64,000 bases of DNA, taken from CAYLLN01 sp964384375 (lineage in GTDB: Bacteria > Planctomycetota > Planctomycetia > Pirellulales > Pirellulaceae). The DNA is taken from assembly GCA_964384375.1 (NCBI GenBank), contig CAYLLN010000004.1, positions 1 to 64,000 on the forward strand. The letters run 5' to 3'. Position 1 is the first letter of the stretch. The number at the start of each line of letters is the position of its first letter. The notes under the pieces were generated by a model. It saw nothing but the letters and a program-made list of their open reading frames with translations. It searched no databases and was not told the origin of the DNA. Shown in pieces: positions 50,613-59,800 of the stretch. The position numbers and the translations under genes are program-made.

Positions 50613-53267
50613 CTACTTCTTCACCCGCCGCTCCAGCGTGCTCAGCGTTTCCTTCAGCGTGTAGTCGATATAGTCGTCCTTCTCGGTCTGGAAGGCGAGT
50701 ACCTCGACGGCTGCATCGATCGCTTCCTGCGTATGGAAGAAGCTGAGCGCCCGGACCGCCTCCAGCCGCACGCGCGGATGCTCGTCGGCGACTTGCGTTC
50801 GCAACAGCTCGACCGGCTTTTCGACCCGGTCACGCCAGTAGCAAAGCACGCGCGTCGCAGCCGCCCGGGCGCGGTAGTCGGGCGAGCGGAGGACTTCCTT
50901 GAGCAGCGGCTCGTTCACCGCGCTATGCGCCTGATGCAGCCAGAGCGCCTCGAGCTTGTGATGCTCGATCTCGGGGTCGCTCTTGGCGAGGCTCGCCAGC
51001 CACTTGCCCACTTCGCCGATCACTTCCGGCGTTGGCCGGCTCCAGAGCTCGCTTCGCACCCAGCTGCAGGTCCGCTCTTCGGGAGTCGATTGCAATTGGG
51101 CCAGCAGTGCCGGGATTGGCTCGCCGGCGATCTTGGCGGGCTGCACGAGCGGCTTCTTTGCATAGTGGACGCGCCAGATGCGGCCGACGGCATGATCGCG
51201 CTTCGGATCGCGGATCGAATGCTGCATGTGGCCGACGAGCGGGTTGTACCAGTCGCATAGATACAGCGCCCCGTCCGGCCCGAACTCCAGATCGGTCGGC
51301 CGATAGCTCGGGTCGCTCGACTGGATCAACGGCTCGACCGGATCGGCCGCGAAGCCCGAACCGGCATTCTTCATCTTGTATTGCAGCGTCCCCTGAAAGC
51401 CGATGCAGTTGTTGAGCAGGTAGTTCCCCTGCATGTCGTCCGGGAAATTGCGGCTGCTGACCAGTTCGCAGCCGCAGGTGGGCCGCCACTGCTTGGTGAG
51501 AAACCGCTTGAGATCGCCCCGCTTGTGCGGATAGTCGATGTCGCCGGAAAACGCGGTCCCGTAGTAATTATCGCCGCCGGACGCATCGGCCACGAAGTTC
51601 TGCCCCCAGCGGTCGAAGATGTGCCCCCAGGGATTGGCAAACTGGTACGAAATGAAAATGTCGAGCTTGTCGGTCCGCGGCTCGAAGCGAAAAACGCCAG
51701 CATTGACCACCCGCTTCGGACCGTAGGGCGTTTCGATCTGCGTGTGATGAAACGTCCCTTCCATCATGTAGAGGGCCGCTCCCTGATCGAACGTGAACGC
51801 ACTGATCGCGTGATGCGAGTCGGCCGAGTCAAAGCCGTGCAGGATCAGTTCGCGCGTGTCGGCTTTGTCGTCCCCGTTGGTGTCCTTGAGCAGCATGACG
51901 TTCGGCTGTTGCGGCACGATCACGCCCCCCTGCCAAAACTCGATGCCGGCAGGGATGTAGAGCTTGTCGGCAAAGACGGTCTGCTTGTCGGCTCGGCCGT
52001 CGCCGTTCGTGTCCTCAAAGATCAGGATCTTGTCGTTCGGTGGCGACCCCGGGAGGTAGTGCGGATAGGTCGGGATCGTCGTTACCCAGAGCCGACCGCG
52101 GGCATCGAACGCGAACTGTACGGGATCCTGCAAGTCGGGGAATTCCTGCTCCGAGGCGAACAGGTTGATCTCAAACCCTTCGGGGAGGGTGAACTTCTGT
52201 CGGGCTTCTTCCGGCGCGAGGAGCGAGACGGGCTTCTCGAAGTTCGTCGCGATGTTGGGGTTGTCCCCGGTGCCGCTGTCGTCGATTGCGGACGGCAGCG
52301 CTTTCCCTTGAGCCGCTTGCCACACACGCTCGTCGCGAACGGCAATCATCTTCCGCAGCTTGGCGAATTCGACCGGGAAATTGACGATGCCAAACGGCGC
52401 TTTGCGGCCGCCATAGATATAGAAGCCGTTGAGGGCTCGGTAGTCGTAGAAAAACTGCTGGTTCTTCTCGGCGACCGCCGCGTGCAGGGCAGTTAAGTCC
52501 TGCGTCTGCGGAGCGGCTGCTTGCGGGCCCAAGAGGAGCGAGTCGAGCAGGCCGGCGACAACCTTGTCCCCCTGCTCGTTCAGGTGGACGCCGTTGATCG
52601 TCAACTTCTCTTGGCCGCGCTGCATGGCAGCGAGCGTCGGTGTGAAGAGGTCGATGAACTTCACGTTGTGCTTGGTGGCCACGCGCCCCATCGCTTCGGT
52701 GTAGAGCTTCAGGTTCTCGTTCTGTTTCGCTCCGTCGAGATGTGTAGCCACGCCCAGATTCTCATAGGCGATCGGCGAGACCAGGATGATCTCGCGAAGC
52801 GTCTCGAGCTTGGGCAGGTCTTGGCTCTTGTCGGCCGTTCGGTCCCAATTACTGCGAGCGGTCGAGAAGTTGTCGATGTTCTGCGGCGACGTGAGAAACT
52901 CCGCCAGGTCCGCCTCGAAGCGGGCGATGCCGTCCGGCCCCGCGAACGATTCGTTGAAGCCCCAAAACGCCAGGATCACGTTCGGCTTGTGATCGGAGAG
53001 CAAATGCCCGTGATCGCGAAAGTCTTTCGACCGGGGTCGCAGCTTGATCTCGTCGGCCGACCAGCCGAGATTTCGTACGACCAGCTCTTGCTCTGGAAAC
53101 CGGCTGTGCAGGCGGGTTTCGAAATGGTTGAAATACTGCATCCGCTCGGCCAGCGCATTGCCGACGAGGACGACGTGGTCTCCCTTCTGCAACTGCAGCG
53201 GCTCAGCGGCCATCGCAGCAGCGGCGAGCAGCAACGTGGCAGAAGTAATTCCGAGGATACGAAGCAT
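50613..53267 (-). CDS. SGNH domain plus PVC-type membrane-bound dehydrogenase
   Basis: 884 residues, signal peptide MLRILGITSATLLLAAAAMA. Residues ~28-230 are an SGNH/GDSL-like domain, but the GDS(L) Ser is replaced in LVGNALAERM and the last block reads NGVHLNEQG where DxxH is usual, so hydrolase activity is doubtful. Residues ~340-720 form a beta-propeller (PEGFEINLFASEQEFPDLQD, LWVTTIPTYPHY, FIYSYQFANPWGH-type blades) as in TIGR02604 proteins. A C-terminal HEAT segment follows. It stops 58 bases before the cytochrome gene, with a repeat in the gap. Confidence 0.88.
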   Translation of the reverse strand: MLRILGITSATLLLAAAAMAAEPLQLQKGDHVVLVGNALAERMQYFNHFETRLHSRFPEQELVVRNLGWSADEIKLRPRSKDFRDHGHLLSDHKPNVILAFWGFNESFAGPDGIARFEADLAEFLTSPQNIDNFSTARSNWDRTADKSQDLPKLETLREIILVSPIAYENLGVATHLDGAKQNENLKLYTEAMGRVATKHNVKFIDLFTPTLAAMQRGQEKLTINGVHLNEQGDKVVAGLLDSLLLGPQAAAPQTQDLTALHAAVAEKNQQFFYDYRALNGFYIYGGRKAPFGIVNFPVEFAKLRKMIAVRDERVWQAAQGKALPSAIDDSGTGDNPNIATNFEKPVSLLAPEEARQKFTLPEGFEINLFASEQEFPDLQDPVQFAFDARGRLWVTTIPTYPHYLPGSPPNDKILIFEDTNGDGRADKQTVFADKLYIPAGIEFWQGGVIVPQQPNVMLLKDTNGDDKADTRELILHGFDSADSHHAISAFTFDQGAALYMMEGTFHHTQIETPYGPKRVVNAGVFRFEPRTDKLDIFISYQFANPWGHIFDRWGQNFVADASGGDNYYGTAFSGDIDYPHKRGDLKRFLTKQWRPTCGCELVSSRNFPDDMQGNYLLNNCIGFQGTLQYKMKNAGSGFAADPVEPLIQSSDPSYRPTDLEFGPDGALYLCDWYNPLVGHMQHSIRDPKRDHAVGRIWRVHYAKKPLVQPAKIAGEPIPALLAQLQSTPEERTCSWVRSELWSRPTPEVIGEVGKWLASLAKSDPEIEHHKLEALWLHQAHSAVNEPLLKEVLRSPDYRARAAATRVLCYWRDRVEKPVELLRTQVADEHPRVRLEAVRALSFFHTQEAIDAAVEVLAFQTEKDDYIDYTLKETLSTLERRVKK

Positions 53268-53393
53268 AAGATCACCTTGCGGTCAAGTTTCGGCAAACGA
53301 GTCATTGTAGTTGGAACTCGCCCGGCAGGCAGGTGGTGATTGTGGCCCGCTGTGGGCCTCACGAACACGCTGCGGCGTGCATAATGGGAAGCT

Positions 53394-54962
53394 ATGGCGA
53401 CAGGCAAGGTTTATCTCGTGGGAGCAGGTCCGGGCGATCCGGGACTCGTGACGCTCCGCGCGGCCGAAGTACTCGCGCGGGCCGATGTTGTGCTGTACGA
53501 CTACCTCGCCAACCCCGCGATCCTCCGCCACTGCCGACCGGACGCACTCCTCGTTTCGCTCGGCAAGCACGGCAGCGGGCGGGTGAAGACGCAGGCCGAA
53601 ATCAACGAGTTGATGGCCTCCTTGACCGCCGTCCACAAAATCGTCGTGCGGCTAAAGAATGGCGATCCGATGGTCTTTGGCCGGGCGGGCGAGGAACTGG
53701 GTTACTTGCGGTCGCACGGCATCGAGTTCGAGATCGTGCCGGGCGTGACGGCCGCGGTGGCGGCAGCGAGCTATGCAGGCATTGCCATCACGCACCGCGA
53801 CGAAGCTTCTGCCGTGGCGCTCGTCACGGGGCACGAGGATGCCGAGAAGACCGATTCGACGCTCGATTTTGATGCACTCACTCGGTTTCCCGGCACGCTC
53901 GTCTTCTACATGGGTGTGACCACTGTCGAACACTGGTCGCGGTCTCTCGTCACCGCCGGCAAGCCGGCAACGACCCCCGTCGCCATCCTCCGCCGCGTCA
54001 GCCTGCCCGATCAAAGGCGTATCGACGCGACGCTCGACAACGTAGCTGCGGTCGTCCGCGAGCAAAAACTTCGGCCGCCGGTCGTGTTTGTCGTGGGTGA
54101 AGTGGCCGCCCGCGATGCTGCGTTCTCGTGGTTCGACAAGCGGCCATTGTTCGGCCAGCGCGTGCTCGTCACGCGAGCGACGCATCAAGCCGACGATCTG
54201 GCGCGGCCGCTGGCCGAGCTTGGGGCTGAGGTCTTGTATCAGCCCGCGATCGAAATCCGGCCGCCGATTTACTGGTCGCCCGTCGATCAGAAGTTGGAGC
54301 GATTGCATGAGTTGAATTGGCTCGTATTCTCCAGCAGCAACGGCGTGCGAATGTTGCTGGACCGACTCTTGGCGAGCGGGGTGCGTGAGCACCCCGATGG
54401 TTCCGAGCCGACAGCTAACGTCGGCGTCATCGGGAGGCTGACGCCTCCCGCTCGCCGTGACCTACGCGTCCTTGGCAACGTGAAGCTCGCCGCCATCGGT
54501 CCCGGCACTGCCGACGAACTGGCCCGCTATCACTTGCAAGCCGATCTCATCCCTGACGAGTTCCGCGCCGAATCGCTCGCTCTCGCGCTCCAGGGGAGCG
54601 CCGCCGGCAAGCGGTTCCTCCTCGTCCGCGCCAGTCGGGGGCGCGAGGTGCTAGCCGAAGAGTTGACCAAGGCGGGCGGCATCGTCGAGCAAGTGGTCGT
54701 TTATGACAGCATCGATGTGCAGTCCCCTGCGCCGGACATCGCTGAACAGATGGCTGCCGGACGGATTGACTGGACCACCGTTACCAGTTCCGCCATTGCC
54801 CGTTCGCTGGTGCGGATGTTCGGCGACTCGCTGCACAAGACCAAGCTCGTCAGCATCAGCCCCATCACCACCTCCACACTCCGCGAGTTGGGTCACGAGC
54901 CCGCGGCAGAAGCAGGGGAATACACGATGGCGGGGGTCGTGACTGCCATTGAAAACCATTGA
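53394..54962 (+). CDS. cobA-hemD: Uroporphyrinogen-III C-methyltransferase/uroporphyrinogen-III synthase fusion
   Basis: 522 residues. Residues ~1-250: SUMT domain with VYLVGAGPGDPGLVTLRA, GDPMVFGRAGEE and VPGVTAAVAAASYAGIAIT, making precorrin-2 from uroporphyrinogen III. Residues ~255-520: HemD domain, beginning FGQRVLVTRATHQADDLARP, which cyclises hydroxymethylbilane. The fusion feeds cobalamin and siroheme synthesis, consistent with the B12-dependent metH in the window. An 84-nt type A repeat adds 28 residues (327-354) inside HemD, between WLVFSSSNGVRMLLDRLL and RDLRVLGNVKLAAIG. Confidence 0.93.
   Translation: MATGKVYLVGAGPGDPGLVTLRAAEVLARADVVLYDYLANPAILRHCRPDALLVSLGKHGSGRVKTQAEINELMASLTAVHKIVVRLKNGDPMVFGRAGEELGYLRSHGIEFEIVPGVTAAVAAASYAGIAITHRDEASAVALVTGHEDAEKTDSTLDFDALTRFPGTLVFYMGVTTVEHWSRSLVTAGKPATTPVAILRRVSLPDQRRIDATLDNVAAVVREQKLRPPVVFVVGEVAARDAAFSWFDKRPLFGQRVLVTRATHQADDLARPLAELGAEVLYQPAIEIRPPIYWSPVDQKLERLHELNWLVFSSSNGVRMLLDRLLASGVREHPDGSEPTANVGVIGRLTPPARRDLRVLGNVKLAAIGPGTADELARYHLQADLIPDEFRAESLALALQGSAAGKRFLLVRASRGREVLAEELTKAGGIVEQVVVYDSIDVQSPAPDIAEQMAAGRIDWTTVTSSAIARSLVRMFGDSLHKTKLVSISPITTSTLRELGHEPAAEAGEYTMAGVVTAIENH
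54372..54455. repeat. Type A paired-hairpin element inside hemD
   Basis: 84 nt, exactly 28 codons in frame. Left half GCGAGCGGGGTGCGTGAGCA followed by CCCCGAT; right half GGGAGGCTGACGCCTCCC followed by GCTCGC. Same structure as 1380-1460 (81 nt). Encodes a Gly/Pro/Arg-containing polar loop, with no stop codon. Confidence 0.88.
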
Positions 54963-55046
54963 TTGCAGCCGCCGCCGGTTTGATCTTGCCGCTGGCCGCA
55001 ATTGCCGGGGAGAATACAATTCGGAAGACTGGAGCGATCCAATCCG

Positions 55047-56117
55047 ATGACGAACTTACGCGCAACCACGACGGTTTTCTTCGCCGCACTTGCGGCAGTG
55101 GTTGCTGTACGTGCCGGCCTCGCACAGGACATGCCTCCCGTTGCCGCGGTCACCCCCGCGCCGCTTAACTTCCCCTCGGCCACGCTCGGCGGCACGCAGT
55201 TCTGGAGCGATGAGCAGGTCTATCACGGCTGGCGGATTCAGCAGAACGTCCTCACCGGGCACTACCGCCTGCTCGATGGCCGCGATTTTCGCCGCGCGTG
55301 GGGAACTTTCGAGCAATGCCAGGCCAAGCTCGACGAGTTGAAGCAAGCCGAGCGATTGGCTCCGCTCGCGAAGCGGACGGTGGTAACGCTGCACGGCCTC
55401 GGCCGCTCGCGCGACGCGATGGACGACGTGGGCCAGCACCTTGCCGACAGCGGCGACTTTGGTTGGATCAACATTTCCTACGCCAGCTCGCGCCGCTCGC
55501 TTGACGAACACGCCCAGTCGCTCGCTCGCGTGCTCAGCCATCTCGATGGCGTCGAGCAGATCGACTTCGTGTGCCACAGCCTCGGCAACCTCGTGGTGCG
55601 TCGTTATCTGGGCGAAGCGTCGCTTCCGTCGCCGCGGTGGAAGACCGACGCGCGCATCCACCGGATGGTGATGATCGGCCCGCCGAACAACGGCGCACAG
55701 CTCGCCCGCCTGTTCAAGAACAACCAATTGTTCGGTCTCGTCATGGGACCGAGCGGCAAGGAACTCGCGATCACGTGGGACGAAGCGGAGCGCCGGCTCG
55801 CCACGCCGCAGTTCGAGTTCGGCATCATCGCGGGCGGTACGGGGAAGGAGAGCCTCACCAATCCGGTGGTCGATGGGGACGATGACATGGTGGTTTCCGT
55901 CGAAGAAACGCGGCTGCCCGGCGCGGCTGATTTTCTCGTCGTCCCGCGGTGGCATGGGCTCCTCTTGCACGACGAGCAAGTGTGCGACTGCGTCGGCAAG
56001 TTCCTTCGCGAAGGGCACTTCGTTGCAGCCGACAAGCGAAGTCCGATCGCTCCCCCCAAAGCCGCGACCAGTGGTCGCGGTGAATCGGCGGGCGAGCGGG
56101 AAGCGTCAGCCCCCTGA
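55047..56117 (+). CDS. Secreted alpha/beta hydrolase (lipase-like)
   Basis: 356 residues; a signal peptide occupies about the first 25. Nucleophile in FVCHSLGNLVVRRY, with the GxSxG first Gly replaced by Cys. VTLHGLGRSRDAMDDVGQHL is the oxyanion/HG motif. Acid and base likely reside in VDGDDDMVVSVEE and WHGLLLHDE. Start chosen at ATG 55047 after a GGAG. The C-terminal ~18 residues (SGRGESAGEREASAP end) derive from two repeat fragments, and the stop is supplied by the second. ruvX starts eight bases later. Confidence 0.83.
   Translation: MTNLRATTTVFFAALAAVVAVRAGLAQDMPPVAAVTPAPLNFPSATLGGTQFWSDEQVYHGWRIQQNVLTGHYRLLDGRDFRRAWGTFEQCQAKLDELKQAERLAPLAKRTVVTLHGLGRSRDAMDDVGQHLADSGDFGWINISYASSRRSLDEHAQSLARVLSHLDGVEQIDFVCHSLGNLVVRRYLGEASLPSPRWKTDARIHRMVMIGPPNNGAQLARLFKNNQLFGLVMGPSGKELAITWDEAERRLATPQFEFGIIAGGTGKESLTNPVVDGDDDMVVSVEETRLPGAADFLVVPRWHGLLLHDEQVCDCVGKFLREGHFVAADKRSPIAPPKAATSGRGESAGEREASAP
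56062..56117. repeat. Palindrome plus type A half, forming the lipase C-terminus
   Basis: CCGCGACCAGTGGTCGCGG (56062-56080) followed by a type A half (GCGAGCGGGAAGCGTCAGCC then CCCTGA, 56092-56117) that contains the stop codon. Confidence 0.75.
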
Positions 56118-56125
56118 GTCCGGCT

Positions 56126-56593
56126 ATGCCCTCTGATCCCGCGATCTTTCCTCGCCTCGGCCGCATCGCTGGCATGGACTATGGCACCGTCCGTATTGGC
56201 GTCGCGGTGACCGATCCCGACCAGCGACTCGCCAGCCCGCTCGAAAACTACACCCGCCGCGGTGAAGCAGCCGATACCGCTTGGATCAAGCAACTCGTGA
56301 CGAGCGAGCGTCTGGTCGGCTTTGTCGTCGGCCTGCCCGTACATACCAGCGGTAACGAAAGCCAGAAGTCGCTCGAAGCCCGTGCCTTCGGCCAGTGGAT
56401 CGGCGATCAAACGGGTCTCCCGGTGCTCTTTTTCGACGAACGCTACACGAGCGCCCATGCCGAAGCACTGCTGCTGGATGCCGGCTTCACGAGCAAACGC
56501 CGCAAGGAGCGGCTCGACAAGCTGGCGGCCCAAATCATGCTCGCCACCTTTCTGGAATCCTCCCGCTCCGGAGACGTTCCTGGCCCTTTGTGA
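56126..56593 (+). CDS. ruvX: Putative Holliday junction resolvase RuvX/YqgF
   Basis: 155 residues, RNase H-like fold. Start ATG eight bases after the lipase stop. MDYGTVRIGVAVTDPDQRLA has the first catalytic Asp, FVVGLPVHTSGNESQKS the central strand and loop, and FFDERYTSAHAE the acidic Asp-Glu pair. YqgF proteins act in 16S rRNA processing or resolve branched DNA; which applies here is open. Confidence 0.93.
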   Translation: MPSDPAIFPRLGRIAGMDYGTVRIGVAVTDPDQRLASPLENYTRRGEAADTAWIKQLVTSERLVGFVVGLPVHTSGNESQKSLEARAFGQWIGDQTGLPVLFFDERYTSAHAEALLLDAGFTSKRRKERLDKLAAQIMLATFLESSRSGDVPGPL

Positions 56594-56845
56594 TTGGCTA
56601 GGTTAACCCTCCTTTTCCTTCTCCAGCTTTACTGTTCCGTAAGGATGGAAGGCGTGCTTTCGTTGGATGGTCGAGTGGTCAATTCTGAGCAGCCATGCAG
56701 ATTTGAGACGGCCACTCCCGCCCCTTGCTGAAGGCCGCTAAGGGATGTTAATTTTGAGGGATTTTACACGCCACGCCAGCCTTCCGGTTCGGCGTGCGCG
56801 CGAACACCGCCTCTCCGACCTCGATTGATAGCCCAAGGACGCGCC

Positions 56846-59800
56846 GTGCCTAAACGCACCGACATCAAGAAGATTCTGCTCATCGGCTCCGGCCCCATCA
56901 TCATCGGCCAGGCTTGCGAGTTCGACTATTCCGGCACGCAGGCTTGCAAAGCACTTCGCGAGGAAGGGTACGAAGTCGTCCTGGTGAACAGCAATCCGGC
57001 GACAATCATGACCGATCCGGACACGGCCGACCGGACGTACATCGAGCCGCTCACGTGGGAGATTGTTGAGAAAATCATCGCCCGCGAGCGGCCCGACGCA
57101 ATCTTGCCGACGCTCGGCGGACAGACCGGTCTGAACCTGGCGATGGACCTAGCCCGGCACGGTGTCTTGGATAGGTACGGCGTCGAGATGATCGGTGCCC
57201 GGCCGGATGTAATCGACAAGGCTGAGGACCGGGCCCAGTTCAAGGCAGCCATGGAGAAGATCGGCCTGGAGTGCTGCCGCGGGGAGACGGTGAAGGATCT
57301 GGAGCACGCCCGCCGGGTCCTCGACATGGTCGGCCTGCCGGCGGTGGTGCGGCCGAGCTTCACCCTCGGCGGCAGCGGCTCGGCGATCGCCTACAACACG
57401 GGCGAGTTCGACATGCTCGTGCGCCGCGGTCTCGACCAGTCGCCGGTTCACGAGGTGCTGATCGAGGAAAGCATCATCGGCTGGAAAGAGTATGAGATGG
57501 AGGTGATGCGGGACATGGACGACAACGTCGTCATCATCTGCTCCATCGAGAACTTCGATCCGATGGGTGTGCATACCGGCGACAGCATCACGGTTGCCCC
57601 CGCTCAGACGCTGTCGGACAAGGAATATCAGCGGATGCGTGACGCGAGCCTCGCCGTGATTCGCGAGATCGGCGTCGAAACTGGCGGCAGCAACATCCAG
57701 TTCGCGACACACCCGCAGACCGGGCGGATGATCGTCATCGAGATGAACCCTCGCGTCAGCCGCAGCTCCGCCTTGGCAAGCAAGGCGACTGGATTCCCGA
57801 TCGCGAAGATCGCGGCCAAGTTGGCCGTTGGCTATCGGCTGCATGAACTGGCCAACGACATCACGCGCAAGACGAAAGCCTGTTTCGAGCCGACTATTGA
57901 CTATGTCGTCACCAAGATTCCCCGCTTCGCCTTTGAAAAGTTCCCCGAGGCCGATGCAACGCTGATGACGCAGATGAAGAGTGTCGGCGAGACGATGGCG
58001 ATCGGCCGCACGTTCAAGGAGTCGTTTCAGAAGGCGCTCCGCGGTTTGGAGGTTGGCGCGTTCGGCTTTGGCTGCGACGGGAAGGACCGCTGGGGGACGA
58101 CCGAGCAGCCGGGGGACGACGAAATCCGGGCCAAGCTTTCCGTTCCTAATGCCGACCGCGTCTGGTACCTGCGATATGCACTCAAGTCCGGCATGTCGGT
58201 CGAACAGATTCACGAGCTGACGAAGATCGACCTCTGGTTTCTGGATCAGCTTGCGGCGATCGTGCGAATGGAGGAAGAATTGCGGCAGGTGGCCGATTGG
58301 CAGCAGCTCGACTCGGCGACGCTCCGCCGGGCCAAGCAATTCGGCTTTTCCGATCGACAGCTGGCCACGCTCTGGCGAACGAGCGAAATGGACGTCCGCG
58401 AGCACCGCAAAAGCCGCGGCATCGTGCCGACGTACAAGTCGGTCGATACGTGTGCGGCGGAGTTTGAAGCCTATACGCCGTACTACTACAGCACTTACGA
58501 GGACGAGGACGAAACGCCGCGTAAAGCGCCCGGGAAGCAGCGGGTGATGATCCTCGGTGGCGGACCAAATCGCATTGGGCAAGGAATCGAGTTCGACTAT
58601 TGCTGCTGCCACGCCAGCTTCGCCCTGCGGGAACTGGGCATCGAGTCGGTAATGGTCAACAGTAACCCAGAGACGGTGAGCACCGACTACGACACAAGCG
58701 ACTTACTCTTTTTTGAGCCGCTCACGACCGAGGATGTGCTCAACATCTACGATCGGATCGAGCCAGACGGCGTGATTGTGCAATTTGGCGGGCAGACGCC
58801 GCTCAATCTAGCGCGAGCCCTGCACAACGCCGGCGTAAAGATCATCGGCACGAGCGTCGATACGATCGAAGCGGCCGAGGACCGTGAGAAATTCGCCCGC
58901 ATCTTGTCGCGGCTCGACCTGCGCCAGCCGGCCAATGGGATCGCGCGGACGATGAATCAGGCACGGACCGAGGCGGGCAAGGTCGAATTTCCCTGCCTCG
59001 TGCGGCCCAGCTTCGTCCTAGGCGGGCGGGCGATGGAAATCTGCTACGACATGGCTCAATTCGAGCGGTTCGTTGCGGAAGCGTTCGTCGTGGCCCAAGG
59101 GCAGCCAGTGCTGATCGATCAATTTCTGGAGGACGCAACCGAAGTCGATGTCGATTGCCTCTCGGACGGGGAGAACGTCATCGTCGCCGGCATCATGGAG
59201 CACATCGAGGAGGCAGGCGTACATTCGGGCGACTCGGCGTGTGCAATTCCACCATACAGCCTGGCTGGCCCTGTCGTGCAGGAAATCCGCGAAGCGACGA
59301 TCGCCATGGCCCGGCACTTGCGAGTTGTCGGCTTGATGAACGTGCAATTCGCGGTAAAAAAGGGGACCGACGGCAAGCCGACCGTTTATGTGCTAGAAGT
59401 GAATCCGCGAGCCAGCCGCACGGTGCCGTTCGTGGCCAAAGCGACGGGCCTGCCTCTGGCGAAGGTGGCGGCCAAGGTGATGACGGGCGTCAAACTGCCG
59501 GAGCTCGGAGTCCACGGCGAGCCGATCCCATCGCATGTGAGCGTGAAGGAGAGTGTCTTCCCGTTCCGCAAATTCGCCGGCGTCGATATCGTCCTTGGCC
59601 CGGAAATGAAATCGACGGGCGAAGTGATGGGAATCAGCGAGCGGTTCAGCATCGCCTTTGCCAAGAGTCAGCTTGCCGCGGGAACTGTGCTGCCCAAGGA
59701 AGGCAAGATCTTCGTCAGCGTCAGCCGGCGGCATAAGGATGCAGCGGTCGATATTGCCCGCCGGCTGGTGGCGCTGGGGCACGAGATCGTCGCCACCGAG

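Noticed and set aside
56594..56845. tRNA-like stretch before carB
   Set aside because: No cloverleaf with anticodon arm could be built.
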